Program-made: the position numbers and the translations under genes
Notes under the pieces: generated by a model
Told to the model about the DNA's origin: nothing
What the model saw: the letters and a program-made list of their open reading frames with translations, nothing else
Databases searched by the model: none
Shown here: positions 8,295-16,832 of the stretch, one piece after another
Numbering within the stretch: position 1 is the first letter of the stretch
Layout of the letters: every line of letters begins with the position of its first letter
NCBI GenBank assembly: GCA_041906465.1
Contig: JAYRJE010000004.1
Location: forward strand, 327,358 to 391,357
Origin: Didemnitutus sp041906465
GTDB lineage: Bacteria; Verrucomicrobiota; Verrucomicrobiia; Opitutales; Opitutaceae
Direction: 5' to 3'
DNA length: 64,000 nt

Positions 8295-9367
8295 TGCGCT
8301 TCACCCAAGGCAATCTGCTCGATGCGCCCGTGGAGGCGGTGGTCAACACCGTCAACACGGTCGGTGTCATGGGCAAAGGCATCGCGCTGATGTTCAAGGA
8401 CCGTTTCCCGGAGAACTTCGCAGCCTACGAGGCGGCGTGCAAAGCCGGCGAAGTGAAAGTCGGCCGGATGTTCGTGCAGGCCGGCGTCGAACTCGAAGGC
8501 CCGCGCTGGATCATCAACTTTCCCACCAAGCAACACTGGCGCCATCCGACCAAGATCGAGTGGATCGACGCCGGTTTGGCGGATTTGAAAGCCGTCATCC
8601 AGGCTAAGGGCATCCGCTCGATCGCTCTACCGCCGCTCGGCTGCGGCAACGGCGGCTTGGACTGGAACGACGTTCGTCCGCGCATCGAAAAAGCGCTGGC
8701 CGATCTCGAAGGCGTCGAGGTCGTCGTCTACGAGCCGACGGCGAAGTATCAGAACGTCGCCAAGAAGAACGGCGTCGAAAAACTCACGCCCGCCCGGGCG
8801 CTGATCGCCGAACTCGTGCGCCGCTACTGGGTGCTCGGCATCGAGTGCACGCTGATCGAGACGCAGAAGCTGGCGTGGTGCCTCGAACGCTCGATCCGCA
8901 AGCTCGGGCTGCCCGACGTGCTCGACCTGCGTTTCGAAGCCAATCGTTACGGTCCCTACGCGCACCGGCTCAGTCACCTGCTCGACGGACTCGACGGCAG
9001 CTACCTGCATTGCGACAAGCGCATCGCCGACGCCTCACCCTTCGACACGATCTGGTTCGAGGAAGCCAAGCGCGAGAAGCTGGATTTCTATCTCCGCAGC
9101 GCCGAAGCACGCGACTACCTGCCGGCCTTGGAAACCACCGACACGTTGATCGACGGCTTTCAATCGCCGCTCGGCATGGAAGTTCTCGCGACGGTCGACT
9201 GGCTGATTGAGCGCGAAGGTGCCGAGCCGACGGTCGACAGTATTCGTCGCGCGCTGGCAAAGTGGCCAGCCGGCGAGGAGCACGCCCGACGCAAATTGAA
9301 GGTGTTCGACGATCAGTTGATCGCGCTGGCGTTGGAGAGGCTCGGCAAAGTTGCCATCGCCACATGA
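8291..9367 (+). CDS. darG: DarG-type macrodomain antitoxin
   Basis: DarG removes ADP-ribose from DNA through its macrodomain and also binds DarT. The N-terminal macrodomain (about 1-150) shows FTQGNLLDAPVEAVVNTVNT, VGVMGKGIALMFK and IALPPLGCGNGGLDW, the ADP-ribose-binding loops. The C-terminal half (about 160-358) is the helical region that in other DarG proteins contacts the toxin. At 358 residues the length is that of full-length DarG. ATG 8291 overlaps the darT stop; an adjacent ATG at 8294 is an alternative start. The gene is followed by a 149-base spacer before hsdR. Confidence 0.9.
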   Translation: MMRFTQGNLLDAPVEAVVNTVNTVGVMGKGIALMFKDRFPENFAAYEAACKAGEVKVGRMFVQAGVELEGPRWIINFPTKQHWRHPTKIEWIDAGLADLKAVIQAKGIRSIALPPLGCGNGGLDWNDVRPRIEKALADLEGVEVVVYEPTAKYQNVAKKNGVEKLTPARALIAELVRRYWVLGIECTLIETQKLAWCLERSIRKLGLPDVLDLRFEANRYGPYAHRLSHLLDGLDGSYLHCDKRIADASPFDTIWFEEAKREKLDFYLRSAEARDYLPALETTDTLIDGFQSPLGMEVLATVDWLIEREGAEPTVDSIRRALAKWPAGEEHARRKLKVFDDQLIALALERLGKVAIAT

Positions 9368-9457
9368 CTCGTTGCCCGCTGAACGTAGAAACGAACAGGC
9401 GCTGCCTTCGTTGGTTCGACGACAGTCATCTTGTTTCAAGCGGCATGAGGCAAAAGC

Positions 9458-9470
9458 CGACAAATTGTCG
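9458..9470. promoter_or_regulatory. Short perfect palindrome in the darG-hsdR spacer, possible operator
   Basis: CGACAAATTGTCG is a perfect inverted repeat with six-base arms around one central base, 46 bases upstream of the hsdR start, in an otherwise non-coding and less GC-rich spacer. It could be a binding site for a dimeric regulator controlling hsdR separately from the toxin-antitoxin genes. This is a guess from symmetry alone; no regulator gene is adjacent. Confidence 0.25.
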
Positions 9471-9516
9471 TAACGCGCGCTTCCTTGGTGCTTTGCCTGT
9501 TTAAACGCAAAACCCC

Positions 9517-11844
9517 ATGAACGAAGCCGAGACCCGCGCGGAGCACATCGATCCGGCCTTGAAGGCCGCAGGTTGGGGTGTCGCCGAGGGCAGCCGGGTG
9601 CGGCGGGAGTTTCCGATCACGCTCGGGCGGCTCGAAGGTCACGGCCGGCGCGGCAAGCCGCTCACGGCCGACTACGTGCTCGAATACCGGAACACCAAGC
9701 TCGCCGTCATCGAGGCGAAGGCGTGGGGCGAGGAAGTCTCCGCAGGCGTCGCGCAGGCGAAGAACTACGCCGGCATGCTCGCGGTGCGTTTCACCTACGC
9801 GACGAACGGCCGCGGCATCTACGGCATCGACATGCGCACGGGCGCGGAGACGCCCGGCGTGCCGCGTTACCCGACGCCGGACGAGTTGTGGCAGGCGACA
9901 TTCGCGCAGCCCAACGAGTGGCGCAACCGGTTCGCCGCGGTGGCGTTCGAGGACAAGGGCGGCTCGCACCCGAGCCGTTATTATCAGGAGACGGCGGTCG
10001 AGCGCGTGCTCGAAGCCATCGCCGGCGGCAAGTCGCGCGTGCTGCTCACGCTGGCGACCGGCACAGGCAAGACCTTCATCGCGTTCCAGATCGCGTGGAA
10101 GCTGTTTCACGCCCGCTGGAATCTCTCGCGCGAGCCGAGCCGCCTCCCCCGCATCCTGTTTCTCGCGGACCGCAACATCCTCGCGAACCAAGCCTACAAC
10201 GCCTTCTCGGCCTTCGAGGATCGGAATCCCGGGTCGTGCGTGCGCATCCGGCCCGATGAAGTGCGCAAGACCGGCAAGCCGCCGAAGAACGGCAGCCTGT
10301 TCTTCACGATCTTCCAGACGTTTTTGTCCGGCGCACCGAAGGAGGACGGCACTCCGTCGCCCTATTTTGGCGACTACCCGCGGGATTTCTTCGACTTCAT
10401 CGTCATCGACGAGTGCCACCGCGGCGGCGCGAACGACGAGAGCACGTGGCGCGACATCCTCGAGTATTTCTCGCCTGCCGTGCAGCTCGGCCTCACGGCT
10501 ACGCCGAAGCGCGACCAGAACATCGACACCTACCGCTACTTCGGCGAGCCGGTCTACATCTACTCGCTCAAGCAGGGCATCAACGACGGCTTCCTCACGC
10601 CGTTCAAGGTGAAGCAATACACGACGACACTCGATGCCTACACCTACACGCCCGACGACACCGTCCTCGAGGGCCAGCCGGAGGTCGGCAAGCGCTACGC
10701 GGAGGAGGATTTCAATCGGATCATCGTGATCGACGAACGCGAGCGGCACCGCGTGAAGCTGTTCATGGCGCAGATCGCCCCGCACGAAAAGGCCCTCGTG
10801 TTTTGCGCGAACCAGGCGCACGCCCTCGCGATTCGCGACTGCATCAACCAGCTGAAGAAAAGCAGCGACCCGAACTATTGCCACCGCGTCAGCGCCGACG
10901 ACGGAGACCTCGGCGAGCAGTTCCTGCGCGATTTCCAGGACAACGAGAAGACGAGCCCGCTCGTGCTCACGACGTCGCACAAGCTCTCGACGGGCGTCGA
11001 CGCGCGGAACGTGCGGCACATCGTGCTGCTGCGGCCGATCCGCTCGATGATCGAGTTCAAGCAGATCGTCGGACGCGGCACACGGCTCTTCGACGGGAAG
11101 GATTACTTCACGATCCACGACTTCGTGAAGGCGCACGAACACTTCAACGACCCCGAGTGGGACGGCGAGCCGGTGGAGCCCGAACCGAAGGGTGGCGGCC
11201 ACGGACCGGGGCCGGGACCGCAACCGCCGCCGCCGCCACCACCACCACCGCCGACAAAGGTCCGCATCCAGCTCGCGCCCGGCAAGGAGCTGACGATCCA
11301 GCACATGATGCAGACGACGTTCTGGAGCCCCGACGGCAAGCCGATCTCCGCCGAGGAATTCCTGCGTCGGCTCTACGGCAGCCTGCCCGACTTTTTCCGC
11401 GACGAGGCCGAGCTGCGCCAACTGTGGGGCGATCCGGCCACGCGCCAGCAGTTGTTGCAGGGATTGGCGGAGAAAGGCTACGGCCGCGACACACTGGCGG
11501 AAGTGCAGCGCGCGATCGATCTGGAGCAGAGCGATCTGTTCGACGTGTTGGCGCTGCTGGCGTTCCAGCTCAAACCCGTGAGCCGCGAGCAGCGGGCCGA
11601 AGGCGCGAAGGTCGAACTCAGCACGCACTTCAACAGCAAGCAGCGCGTGTTCCTCGATTTCGTTTTGCGGCAATACGTGCAGCTCGGCGTCGACGAGTTG
11701 AGTCCGGAGAAACTGCGTCCGTTGTTGCGGTTGAAATACAAAAACTCGATCGCAGACGCCATGGCCGAGCTCGGCCAACCCGAGCAAATCGGTCAGCTCT
11801 TCGCCGAGTTTCAGAAATATCTCTACCGCGACGACGTGGCGTAA
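9517..11844 (+). CDS. hsdR: Type I restriction-modification system, endonuclease/translocase subunit
   Basis: The motor and nuclease subunit that translocates DNA and cuts unmethylated targets. The protein has 775 residues, of the compact EcoEI-like type. The N-terminal nuclease domain has a PD-(D/E)xK-like core (ADYVLEYRNTKLAVIEAKAWG region, about 50-70). The helicase follows: Walker A ATGTGKT at 180-186, DECH box at 298-301, SAT-equivalent LTATPKR, and motif VI QIVGRGTRLFDG. After the helicase comes a Gly/Pro-rich linker with ten consecutive prolines (570-579), then the EcoEI-type C-terminal domain that contacts HsdM. A 149-base spacer separates it from darG, so it may have its own promoter. 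Confidence 0.94.
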   Translation: MNEAETRAEHIDPALKAAGWGVAEGSRVRREFPITLGRLEGHGRRGKPLTADYVLEYRNTKLAVIEAKAWGEEVSAGVAQAKNYAGMLAVRFTYATNGRGIYGIDMRTGAETPGVPRYPTPDELWQATFAQPNEWRNRFAAVAFEDKGGSHPSRYYQETAVERVLEAIAGGKSRVLLTLATGTGKTFIAFQIAWKLFHARWNLSREPSRLPRILFLADRNILANQAYNAFSAFEDRNPGSCVRIRPDEVRKTGKPPKNGSLFFTIFQTFLSGAPKEDGTPSPYFGDYPRDFFDFIVIDECHRGGANDESTWRDILEYFSPAVQLGLTATPKRDQNIDTYRYFGEPVYIYSLKQGINDGFLTPFKVKQYTTTLDAYTYTPDDTVLEGQPEVGKRYAEEDFNRIIVIDERERHRVKLFMAQIAPHEKALVFCANQAHALAIRDCINQLKKSSDPNYCHRVSADDGDLGEQFLRDFQDNEKTSPLVLTTSHKLSTGVDARNVRHIVLLRPIRSMIEFKQIVGRGTRLFDGKDYFTIHDFVKAHEHFNDPEWDGEPVEPEPKGGGHGPGPGPQPPPPPPPPPPTKVRIQLAPGKELTIQHMMQTTFWSPDGKPISAEEFLRRLYGSLPDFFRDEAELRQLWGDPATRQQLLQGLAEKGYGRDTLAEVQRAIDLEQSDLFDVLALLAFQLKPVSREQRAEGAKVELSTHFNSKQRVFLDFVLRQYVQLGVDELSPEKLRPLLRLKYKNSIADAMAELGQPEQIGQLFAEFQKYLYRDDVA

Positions 11845-11938
11845 GGCGCCCACCCAGCCCATCGCTTCCGGCGGCGTGGGTTTGGCCGTGCGCGAGGCGG
11901 CGCGGAGCGGAGCCCGCGCCCCTACCCGATGGCGCCGC

Positions 11939-13306
11939 TCACTCCGTCGGCTTGCCGATGCCGGAGGCCTTGAAGCCGATCTTCCGGAGCGCGGCGAGGT
12001 CGAGGATGTTGCGGCCGTCGAAGATGAACGCCGGTTTCGGCATCGCGGCGTAGATTTTCGCGTAGTCGAGCTTCTTGAACTCGTCCCACTCCGTCACGAC
12101 CGCAATCGCATGCGCGCCGGCGCAGGCTTCGTCGGCGGATTGCGCCACGCTCAGGCGCTCGTTCGCGCAGCCTTTGCCGAGCACGTCGGTGAGGATCTCG
12201 TCGGCCGGCACCTTCGGATCGTAGACGCACACCTTCGCGTGCTCGGCGAGGAGGTCGCGGCAGACGTTGATCGCGGCCGTCTCGCGCGTGTCGTTGGTGT
12301 CCTTCTTGAAGGCGAAACCAAGCACGGCGATTTTCTTGTCCGCGACCGTGTTGAAGAGCTCCTTCACGATCCGCGAAGCGAAGCGCTTCTTCTGCCAGTC
12401 GTTCATCGCGACGACACTGCCCCAGTAGGCGGCAACCTCGGGCAGGCCGAAGGTTTCGCAGAGATACGTGAGATTGAGAATGTCCTTCTGGAAGCAGGAG
12501 CCGCCGAAGCCGACCGAGGCCTTGAGAAATTTCGGGCCGATGCGGCTGTCCTTGCCAATGGCGTTGGCCACTTCGTCGACGTCCGCGCCGGTCGCTTCAC
12601 AGAGCGCCGAGATCGAGTTGATCGACGAGATGCGCTGCGCGAGGAAGGCGTTGGCCACGAGCTTCGACAACTCGGACGACCAGAGATTGGTGGTGATGAC
12701 GCGCTCGCGCGGCACCCAGCGGCCATAGACGGAGGCGAGCGTCTCGACGGCCGCATCGCCCTCGGGCGTGCGCTCGCCGCCGATCAACACGCGATCGGGC
12801 GCGATGAGGTCCTGCACCGCGGTGCCTTCGGCGAGAAACTCGGGATTGGAGAGCACCTGCGCCTTCAAGCCGCTGCCATTCGAGGCGAGAATCGAGCGGA
12901 TCGTGTCGGCGGTTTTCACCGGGATCGTCGACTTCTCGACGATGATTTTCGAACCGGTCGCATGCTGCGCGATCGTGCGGGCGACCGATTCAATGTAGCG
13001 GAGGTCCGCCGCGCGACCGGCACCGACGCCGTAGGTCTTCGTGGGCGTATTGACGGCGACGAAGATGATGTCGGACGACTTGATGTTGCCGGCCACGTCA
13101 GTCGAAAAATGGAGGTTCTTCCCGCGAGCTTGGCGGACGACATCGTCGAGGCCCGGCTCGTAGATCGGCAGCTTGTCGCTGTTCCATGCGGCGATGCGGC
13201 CCGCGTTCATGTCGACGACCGTGACCTCGATGTCCGGGCACTTGAGCGCGATCATGGCCATCGTGGGACCGCCAACGTAACCAGCACCAATGCAGCAGAT
13301 TTTCAT
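11939..13306 (-). CDS. ugd: UDP-glucose 6-dehydrogenase
   Basis: Oxidises UDP-glucose to UDP-glucuronate in two NAD+-dependent steps, supplying precursors for exopolysaccharide or envelope glycans. It has 455 residues, with an N-terminal Rossmann motif GAGYVGGP (7-14), the catalytic cysteine Cys271 in GFGGSCFQKD, and a C-terminal UDP-binding domain (about 320-455) beginning IAVLGFAFKKDTNDTRE. The GFGGSCFQKD motif and length resemble the animal/plant-type enzyme more than the short E. coli Ugd. It is transcribed convergently to hsdR and does not look part of the island. Confidence 0.94.
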   Translation of the reverse strand: MKICCIGAGYVGGPTMAMIALKCPDIEVTVVDMNAGRIAAWNSDKLPIYEPGLDDVVRQARGKNLHFSTDVAGNIKSSDIIFVAVNTPTKTYGVGAGRAADLRYIESVARTIAQHATGSKIIVEKSTIPVKTADTIRSILASNGSGLKAQVLSNPEFLAEGTAVQDLIAPDRVLIGGERTPEGDAAVETLASVYGRWVPRERVITTNLWSSELSKLVANAFLAQRISSINSISALCEATGADVDEVANAIGKDSRIGPKFLKASVGFGGSCFQKDILNLTYLCETFGLPEVAAYWGSVVAMNDWQKKRFASRIVKELFNTVADKKIAVLGFAFKKDTNDTRETAAINVCRDLLAEHAKVCVYDPKVPADEILTDVLGKGCANERLSVAQSADEACAGAHAIAVVTEWDEFKKLDYAKIYAAMPKPAFIFDGRNILDLAALRKIGFKASGIGKPTE

Positions 13307-13392
13307 AGGGAAGAATGCGCAGGTTGCCTGTGGCCCGGCGCGAATCCAAGGACGATTTTCCCATCGCGTGTTCGGATTTAGCGCCCAAGCAA

Positions 13393-13423
13393 CAAAAAAG
13401 CCGGGCGCTGCGGCCCGGCTTTG
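13393..13423 (-). terminator. Rho-independent terminator downstream of ftsH
   Basis: On the minus strand a GC-rich stem (arms 13413-13422 and 13397-13406, AAGCCGGGC type, with a six-base loop) is followed by a run of T (the A-run at 13393-13399 on the plus strand). It lies 22 bases beyond the ftsH stop and fits a strong intrinsic terminator between ftsH and ugd. Confidence 0.85.
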
Positions 13424-13444
13424 ATCGAGAGGGGTGGAGCCCGG

Positions 13445-15457
13445 TCAGGCGGGGCTCGGCGCCGGCGCTGCGCTGCCCGGCGTATCGGAAGCCGGATTCG
13501 CGCGATCAGCGGGCTTCGACGTCTCGCGGGGCGTCGGCTTGCTCGTGACGATCGGCGACTTGATCTCGCCGTGCTGCAGAATCTCGAGGACGTGCTTGCC
13601 CTCGATCGTCTCGTGCTCGAGCAGCGCCTGCGCGATCTTGTCGAGCGGAGCGCGGTGCTCGCCGATGATCTGTTGGGCGCGCTTGTATTCGCTGTTCAGG
13701 ATGTCGGAGACGGCGGTGTCGATCTTGCGCGCGGTGTCCTCGCTGAGATGCTCGGAGCGCGTGATGTCGCGACCGAGGAAGACGGTGTCCTGATTGTTGC
13801 CCATCGCGACGGGCCCGAGTTCGCTCATGCCGTAGTCGCACACCATCGCGCGGGCGATGCGGGTCGCCTGCTTGATGTCGCCGTAGGCACCGTTGCTGAA
13901 GTCGCCGGTGACGAGCTCTTCCGCGATGCGGCCGCCCATCGCCATGCAGATTTGATTCAGCATGCGTTTCTTCGGCTGCGTGAGGATGTCCTTCGACGGC
14001 AGGTAAGTCGTCGAGCCGAGGCTCTGGCCGCGCGGGATGATCGTGACCTTGTGCACGGGCATCGTGCCGTCATCGAGGACGGCTTGGATGATGGCGTGGC
14101 CGGCTTCGTGCCAGGCGACGAGGCGCTTCTCGGCGTCGTCCATGACGCGGCGGCGCGAAAGGCCCCAGAGGACTTTGTCGCGCGCCTCATCGACGTCGGT
14201 CATGTCGACCTTCTTTTTGTTACGACGAGCGGCGAGGAGCGCGGCTTCGTTGAGGAGATTGGCGAGTTCGGCGCCGGAGAGACCCGGCGTGCCGCGCGCG
14301 ATGACGGCGAGGTCGACGTTGTCGGCCAGCGCGATCTTGCGCGCGTGGACGCGGAGAATCTGTTCGCGGCCGACGATGTCGGGCAAATCGATCGTCACCT
14401 GGCGGTCGAAGCGGCCCGGGCGGAGCAACGCGCTGTCGAGCACGTCGGGGCGGTTCGTCGCGGCGATAATGATGATGCCCTCCTGCGTGTCGAAGCCGTC
14501 CATCTCGACGAGCAGCGAGTTGAGCGTCTGTTCGCGCTCGTCGTTGCCACCGCCGAGGCCCGCGCCGCGCTGCCGGCCGACGGCGTCGATTTCGTCGATG
14601 AAGATCAGGCAGGGCGCGTTCTTGCGGCCTTGTTCGAACATGTCGCGCACGCGGCTCGCGCCGACGCCAACGAACATTTCCACGAAGTCCGAACCGCTGA
14701 TTGAGAAGAATGGCACGTCCGCCTCGCCGGCGATGGCCTTCGCGAGGAGTGTTTTACCGGTGCCCGGAGGACCGACCATGAGGATGCCCTTCGGGATGCG
14801 ACCGCCGATCTTCTGGAACTTCTTCGGGTCCTTCAGGAACTCGACGACTTCGCTGACCTCCTCCTTCGCCTCGTCGCAACCGGCGACGTCGGCGAACGTA
14901 AGGCGGTCCTTCTCACGCGTGAGCAGCTTGGCGCGGCTCTTGCCGAAACTGAGGGCGCCCTTGCCGGCGTTGCGGAGCTGACGGACGAACAGGAAATAGA
15001 GCAGGCCGATGACGATGACGAACGGCAGGATGTTATAGACCAGCTGGGTCATCGCGGTCGTCGCGGGTTTTTCCACAAACGCCTGCGAACGCTGCAACCG
15101 CTCGAAATTGCCATCGGTCAGGCGGCCGACGGCGTAAAACGCGTCGGTCGTCCCGGCGCCTTCCTTTTCGCCCGGCAACGAAGCGCCCTTCAGTTTTCCC
15201 GCCACGCTATACCAATCGCGGCCCCCCGACGGGTCCGGCTGGATCGAGCCAGAAAGAATTTTCCCCTGCTCAGCGAGTTCGATCACTTGCGGCATTTTCA
15301 GCTGCGCCGGCTGAGCGGACTTGGCAGGATTGAAATAAAAGAGGGCGACGATCGCCGCGATGATGGCCAGCCAGATAAGCATGACCTTCGGCTGAAAACT
15401 CTCCGGGGGCAGGTTCTTCAGGGGGCGCCGTTTCTTATTGTCGTCGTATTCGGGCAT
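13445..15457 (-). CDS. ftsH: ATP-dependent zinc metalloprotease FtsH
   Basis: Membrane-anchored AAA+ protease that degrades misfolded membrane proteins and regulators. It has 670 residues: transmembrane segments at about 24-41 and 137-158 flanking a periplasmic domain, Walker A GPPGTGKT at 229-236, Walker B LIFIDEID (about 284-291), the second region of homology around NRPDVLDSALLRPGRFDRQ, and the zinc site HEAGH at 450-454. The C-terminus (from about 640) is an Ala/Pro/Ser-rich tail. tilS lies upstream on the same strand, an arrangement common in bacteria; a terminator follows the gene. Confidence 0.96.
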   Translation of the reverse strand: MPEYDDNKKRRPLKNLPPESFQPKVMLIWLAIIAAIVALFYFNPAKSAQPAQLKMPQVIELAEQGKILSGSIQPDPSGGRDWYSVAGKLKGASLPGEKEGAGTTDAFYAVGRLTDGNFERLQRSQAFVEKPATTAMTQLVYNILPFVIVIGLLYFLFVRQLRNAGKGALSFGKSRAKLLTREKDRLTFADVAGCDEAKEEVSEVVEFLKDPKKFQKIGGRIPKGILMVGPPGTGKTLLAKAIAGEADVPFFSISGSDFVEMFVGVGASRVRDMFEQGRKNAPCLIFIDEIDAVGRQRGAGLGGGNDEREQTLNSLLVEMDGFDTQEGIIIIAATNRPDVLDSALLRPGRFDRQVTIDLPDIVGREQILRVHARKIALADNVDLAVIARGTPGLSGAELANLLNEAALLAARRNKKKVDMTDVDEARDKVLWGLSRRRVMDDAEKRLVAWHEAGHAIIQAVLDDGTMPVHKVTIIPRGQSLGSTTYLPSKDILTQPKKRMLNQICMAMGGRIAEELVTGDFSNGAYGDIKQATRIARAMVCDYGMSELGPVAMGNNQDTVFLGRDITRSEHLSEDTARKIDTAVSDILNSEYKRAQQIIGEHRAPLDKIAQALLEHETIEGKHVLEILQHGEIKSPIVTSKPTPRETSKPADRANPASDTPGSAAPAPSPA

Positions 15458-15550
15458 TCGGTGGATGGGACTGGGGTCGGAACGTTGAGGTTCCCCTAGG
15501 ATAAGTCAAATGAAGGCCCGGAGGAAATTCGTCCCGGAATCGGAACGGAT

Positions 15551-16681
15551 TCACCGATACTGCAGGGACAGCTTCCCGCGGCGCACGACCGCGAACGTTT
15601 GGGTGCCAAGACTGAACTTCGTGTCCCGCCCGAGCTCGACCGCCGCGAGCAACTGCTCGAAACCTTGCCGCGACAAATCGGTGTCTGGCCGCACGGCGAG
15701 CAACCAGCGGTGCAATGCCCTGCGCCAGAGCGCGCGCGGCTTTTCCCCGAGCGTCCGCAGATCGAGCTGGCCGCGGCGAAGCGGCGCGAGTTCGTCCAGC
15801 CACGCTTCGAGGGCGACATCGTCTTCCTCCAGCCGTTCACGCGACAGCGCGGCGCCGGCGAGGGCGTCGCGCCCGGCAGCTTTGATCCACGCCGGCATCA
15901 CCGAACCGCGAACGCGATTGCGCAGGTAGGTCTCCGCCCCATTGGTGGCATCTTCGCACCAGCGGGCGCCGCAGCCGCGTAACGCGGCGACGATGTGGGC
16001 CTTCTTCAGCGTCAACAGCGGTCTCAAGTGCACCCGACCGTCCGCCTGTTCCTGCACCGGTCGCGGCGCCGCGAGTCCGCTGGTGGCGCTGCCGCGCGCG
16101 AGCCGCATCAGCATCGTCTCGGCGATGTCGTCCTGCTGGTGCCCGAGCCAGAGCAGACGCAGTTTGCGCTTCCGCATCTCTCGGGCGAAGAACGCATGGC
16201 GCGCTGCGCGGGCGGCTGCTTCGGAGACGGCCCCGTCGGTTTTGCGGGTGGCGCGCTTGCGCGCCACGTGACGCGCAAGCGCGCCACCGACGTAATCCCA
16301 TTGCGCAGAGACAAACTTCACCCCGAGTGCGACACAAACCTCGCGGCAGTATTTCTCGTCCGCATCCGCCGCCCGCCCGCGCAAACGATGGTTGAAATGC
16401 AACGCGACGAAGTCCCGTCCCCAGCGCCCAGGCGCCTCGGCCCAGAAGAGCAGGAGCAGCGCGAGAGAGTCGGCTCCGCCCGAGAATGCGATCGCCCACC
16501 GTGGCGCCTTGGCGCGCGGGCGCCGGCGTTTTTCGCGTTCCCAGTCGGCCAGCGCGTAGTGCATCGCCGCCGGATGCAGCGCGGCGTGCGAGATGCGCTG
16601 CGCAAACGCCACCGCGATGGCGGGCCAGTCGGGACTGGGCTGCGTCTCCCGTCGACGTTTCGATTCTCGCCCGCTTGTCAT
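15551..16681 (-). CDS. tilS: tRNA(Ile)-lysidine synthase
   Basis: Modifies C34 of tRNA-Ile(CAU) to lysidine so that it reads AUA. The N-type ATP pyrophosphatase motif SGGADS lies at residues 67-72 counting from ATG 16681, followed by ALHFNHRLRG and WLGHQQDDIAETMLMRLARG. About 376 residues. The start is uncertain: the frame stays open to 16816, but that extension is the translation of an inverted repeat (16677-16756). ATG 16681 itself falls at the edge of the left repeat arm, so 16564 (MHYALADWERE) is another possible start. Ends 93 bases before ftsH, probably in one operon. Confidence 0.88.
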   Translation of the reverse strand: MTSGRESKRRRETQPSPDWPAIAVAFAQRISHAALHPAAMHYALADWEREKRRRPRAKAPRWAIAFSGGADSLALLLLFWAEAPGRWGRDFVALHFNHRLRGRAADADEKYCREVCVALGVKFVSAQWDYVGGALARHVARKRATRKTDGAVSEAAARAARHAFFAREMRKRKLRLLWLGHQQDDIAETMLMRLARGSATSGLAAPRPVQEQADGRVHLRPLLTLKKAHIVAALRGCGARWCEDATNGAETYLRNRVRGSVMPAWIKAAGRDALAGAALSRERLEEDDVALEAWLDELAPLRRGQLDLRTLGEKPRALWRRALHRWLLAVRPDTDLSRQGFEQLLAAVELGRDTKFSLGTQTFAVVRRGKLSLQYR

Positions 16682-16756
16682 TCTAAGCGGAGCGAAGAAT
16701 CCAGAATGACGTTCGCTGCGTTCATGAGCTGGATTCTTCGCTACGCTCAGAATGAC
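16677..16756. repeat. Inverted repeat, GTCATTCT...AGAATGAC family
   Basis: Two 28-base arms (16677-16704 and 16729-16756) are near-perfect reverse complements, differing at two or three positions, with a 24-base loop. The arms contain TTCTTCGCTACGCTCAGAATG-like sequence, a palindromic motif I recognise as widely scattered in several phyla. It lies between serS and tilS and overlaps the possible tilS start. Confidence 0.85.
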
Positions 16757-16832
16757 AGGTTGCGTGGGTCCGAGAACGATCGATGTCGGCGGCCGCGCAG
16801 GAGCTCGGTCCTCCATCCACCGGATCAGGCCC

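Noticed and set aside
9436..11862. 808-residue minus-strand frame opposite hsdR
   Set aside because: Antisense shadow; hsdR has Walker A, DECH and motif VI in order.
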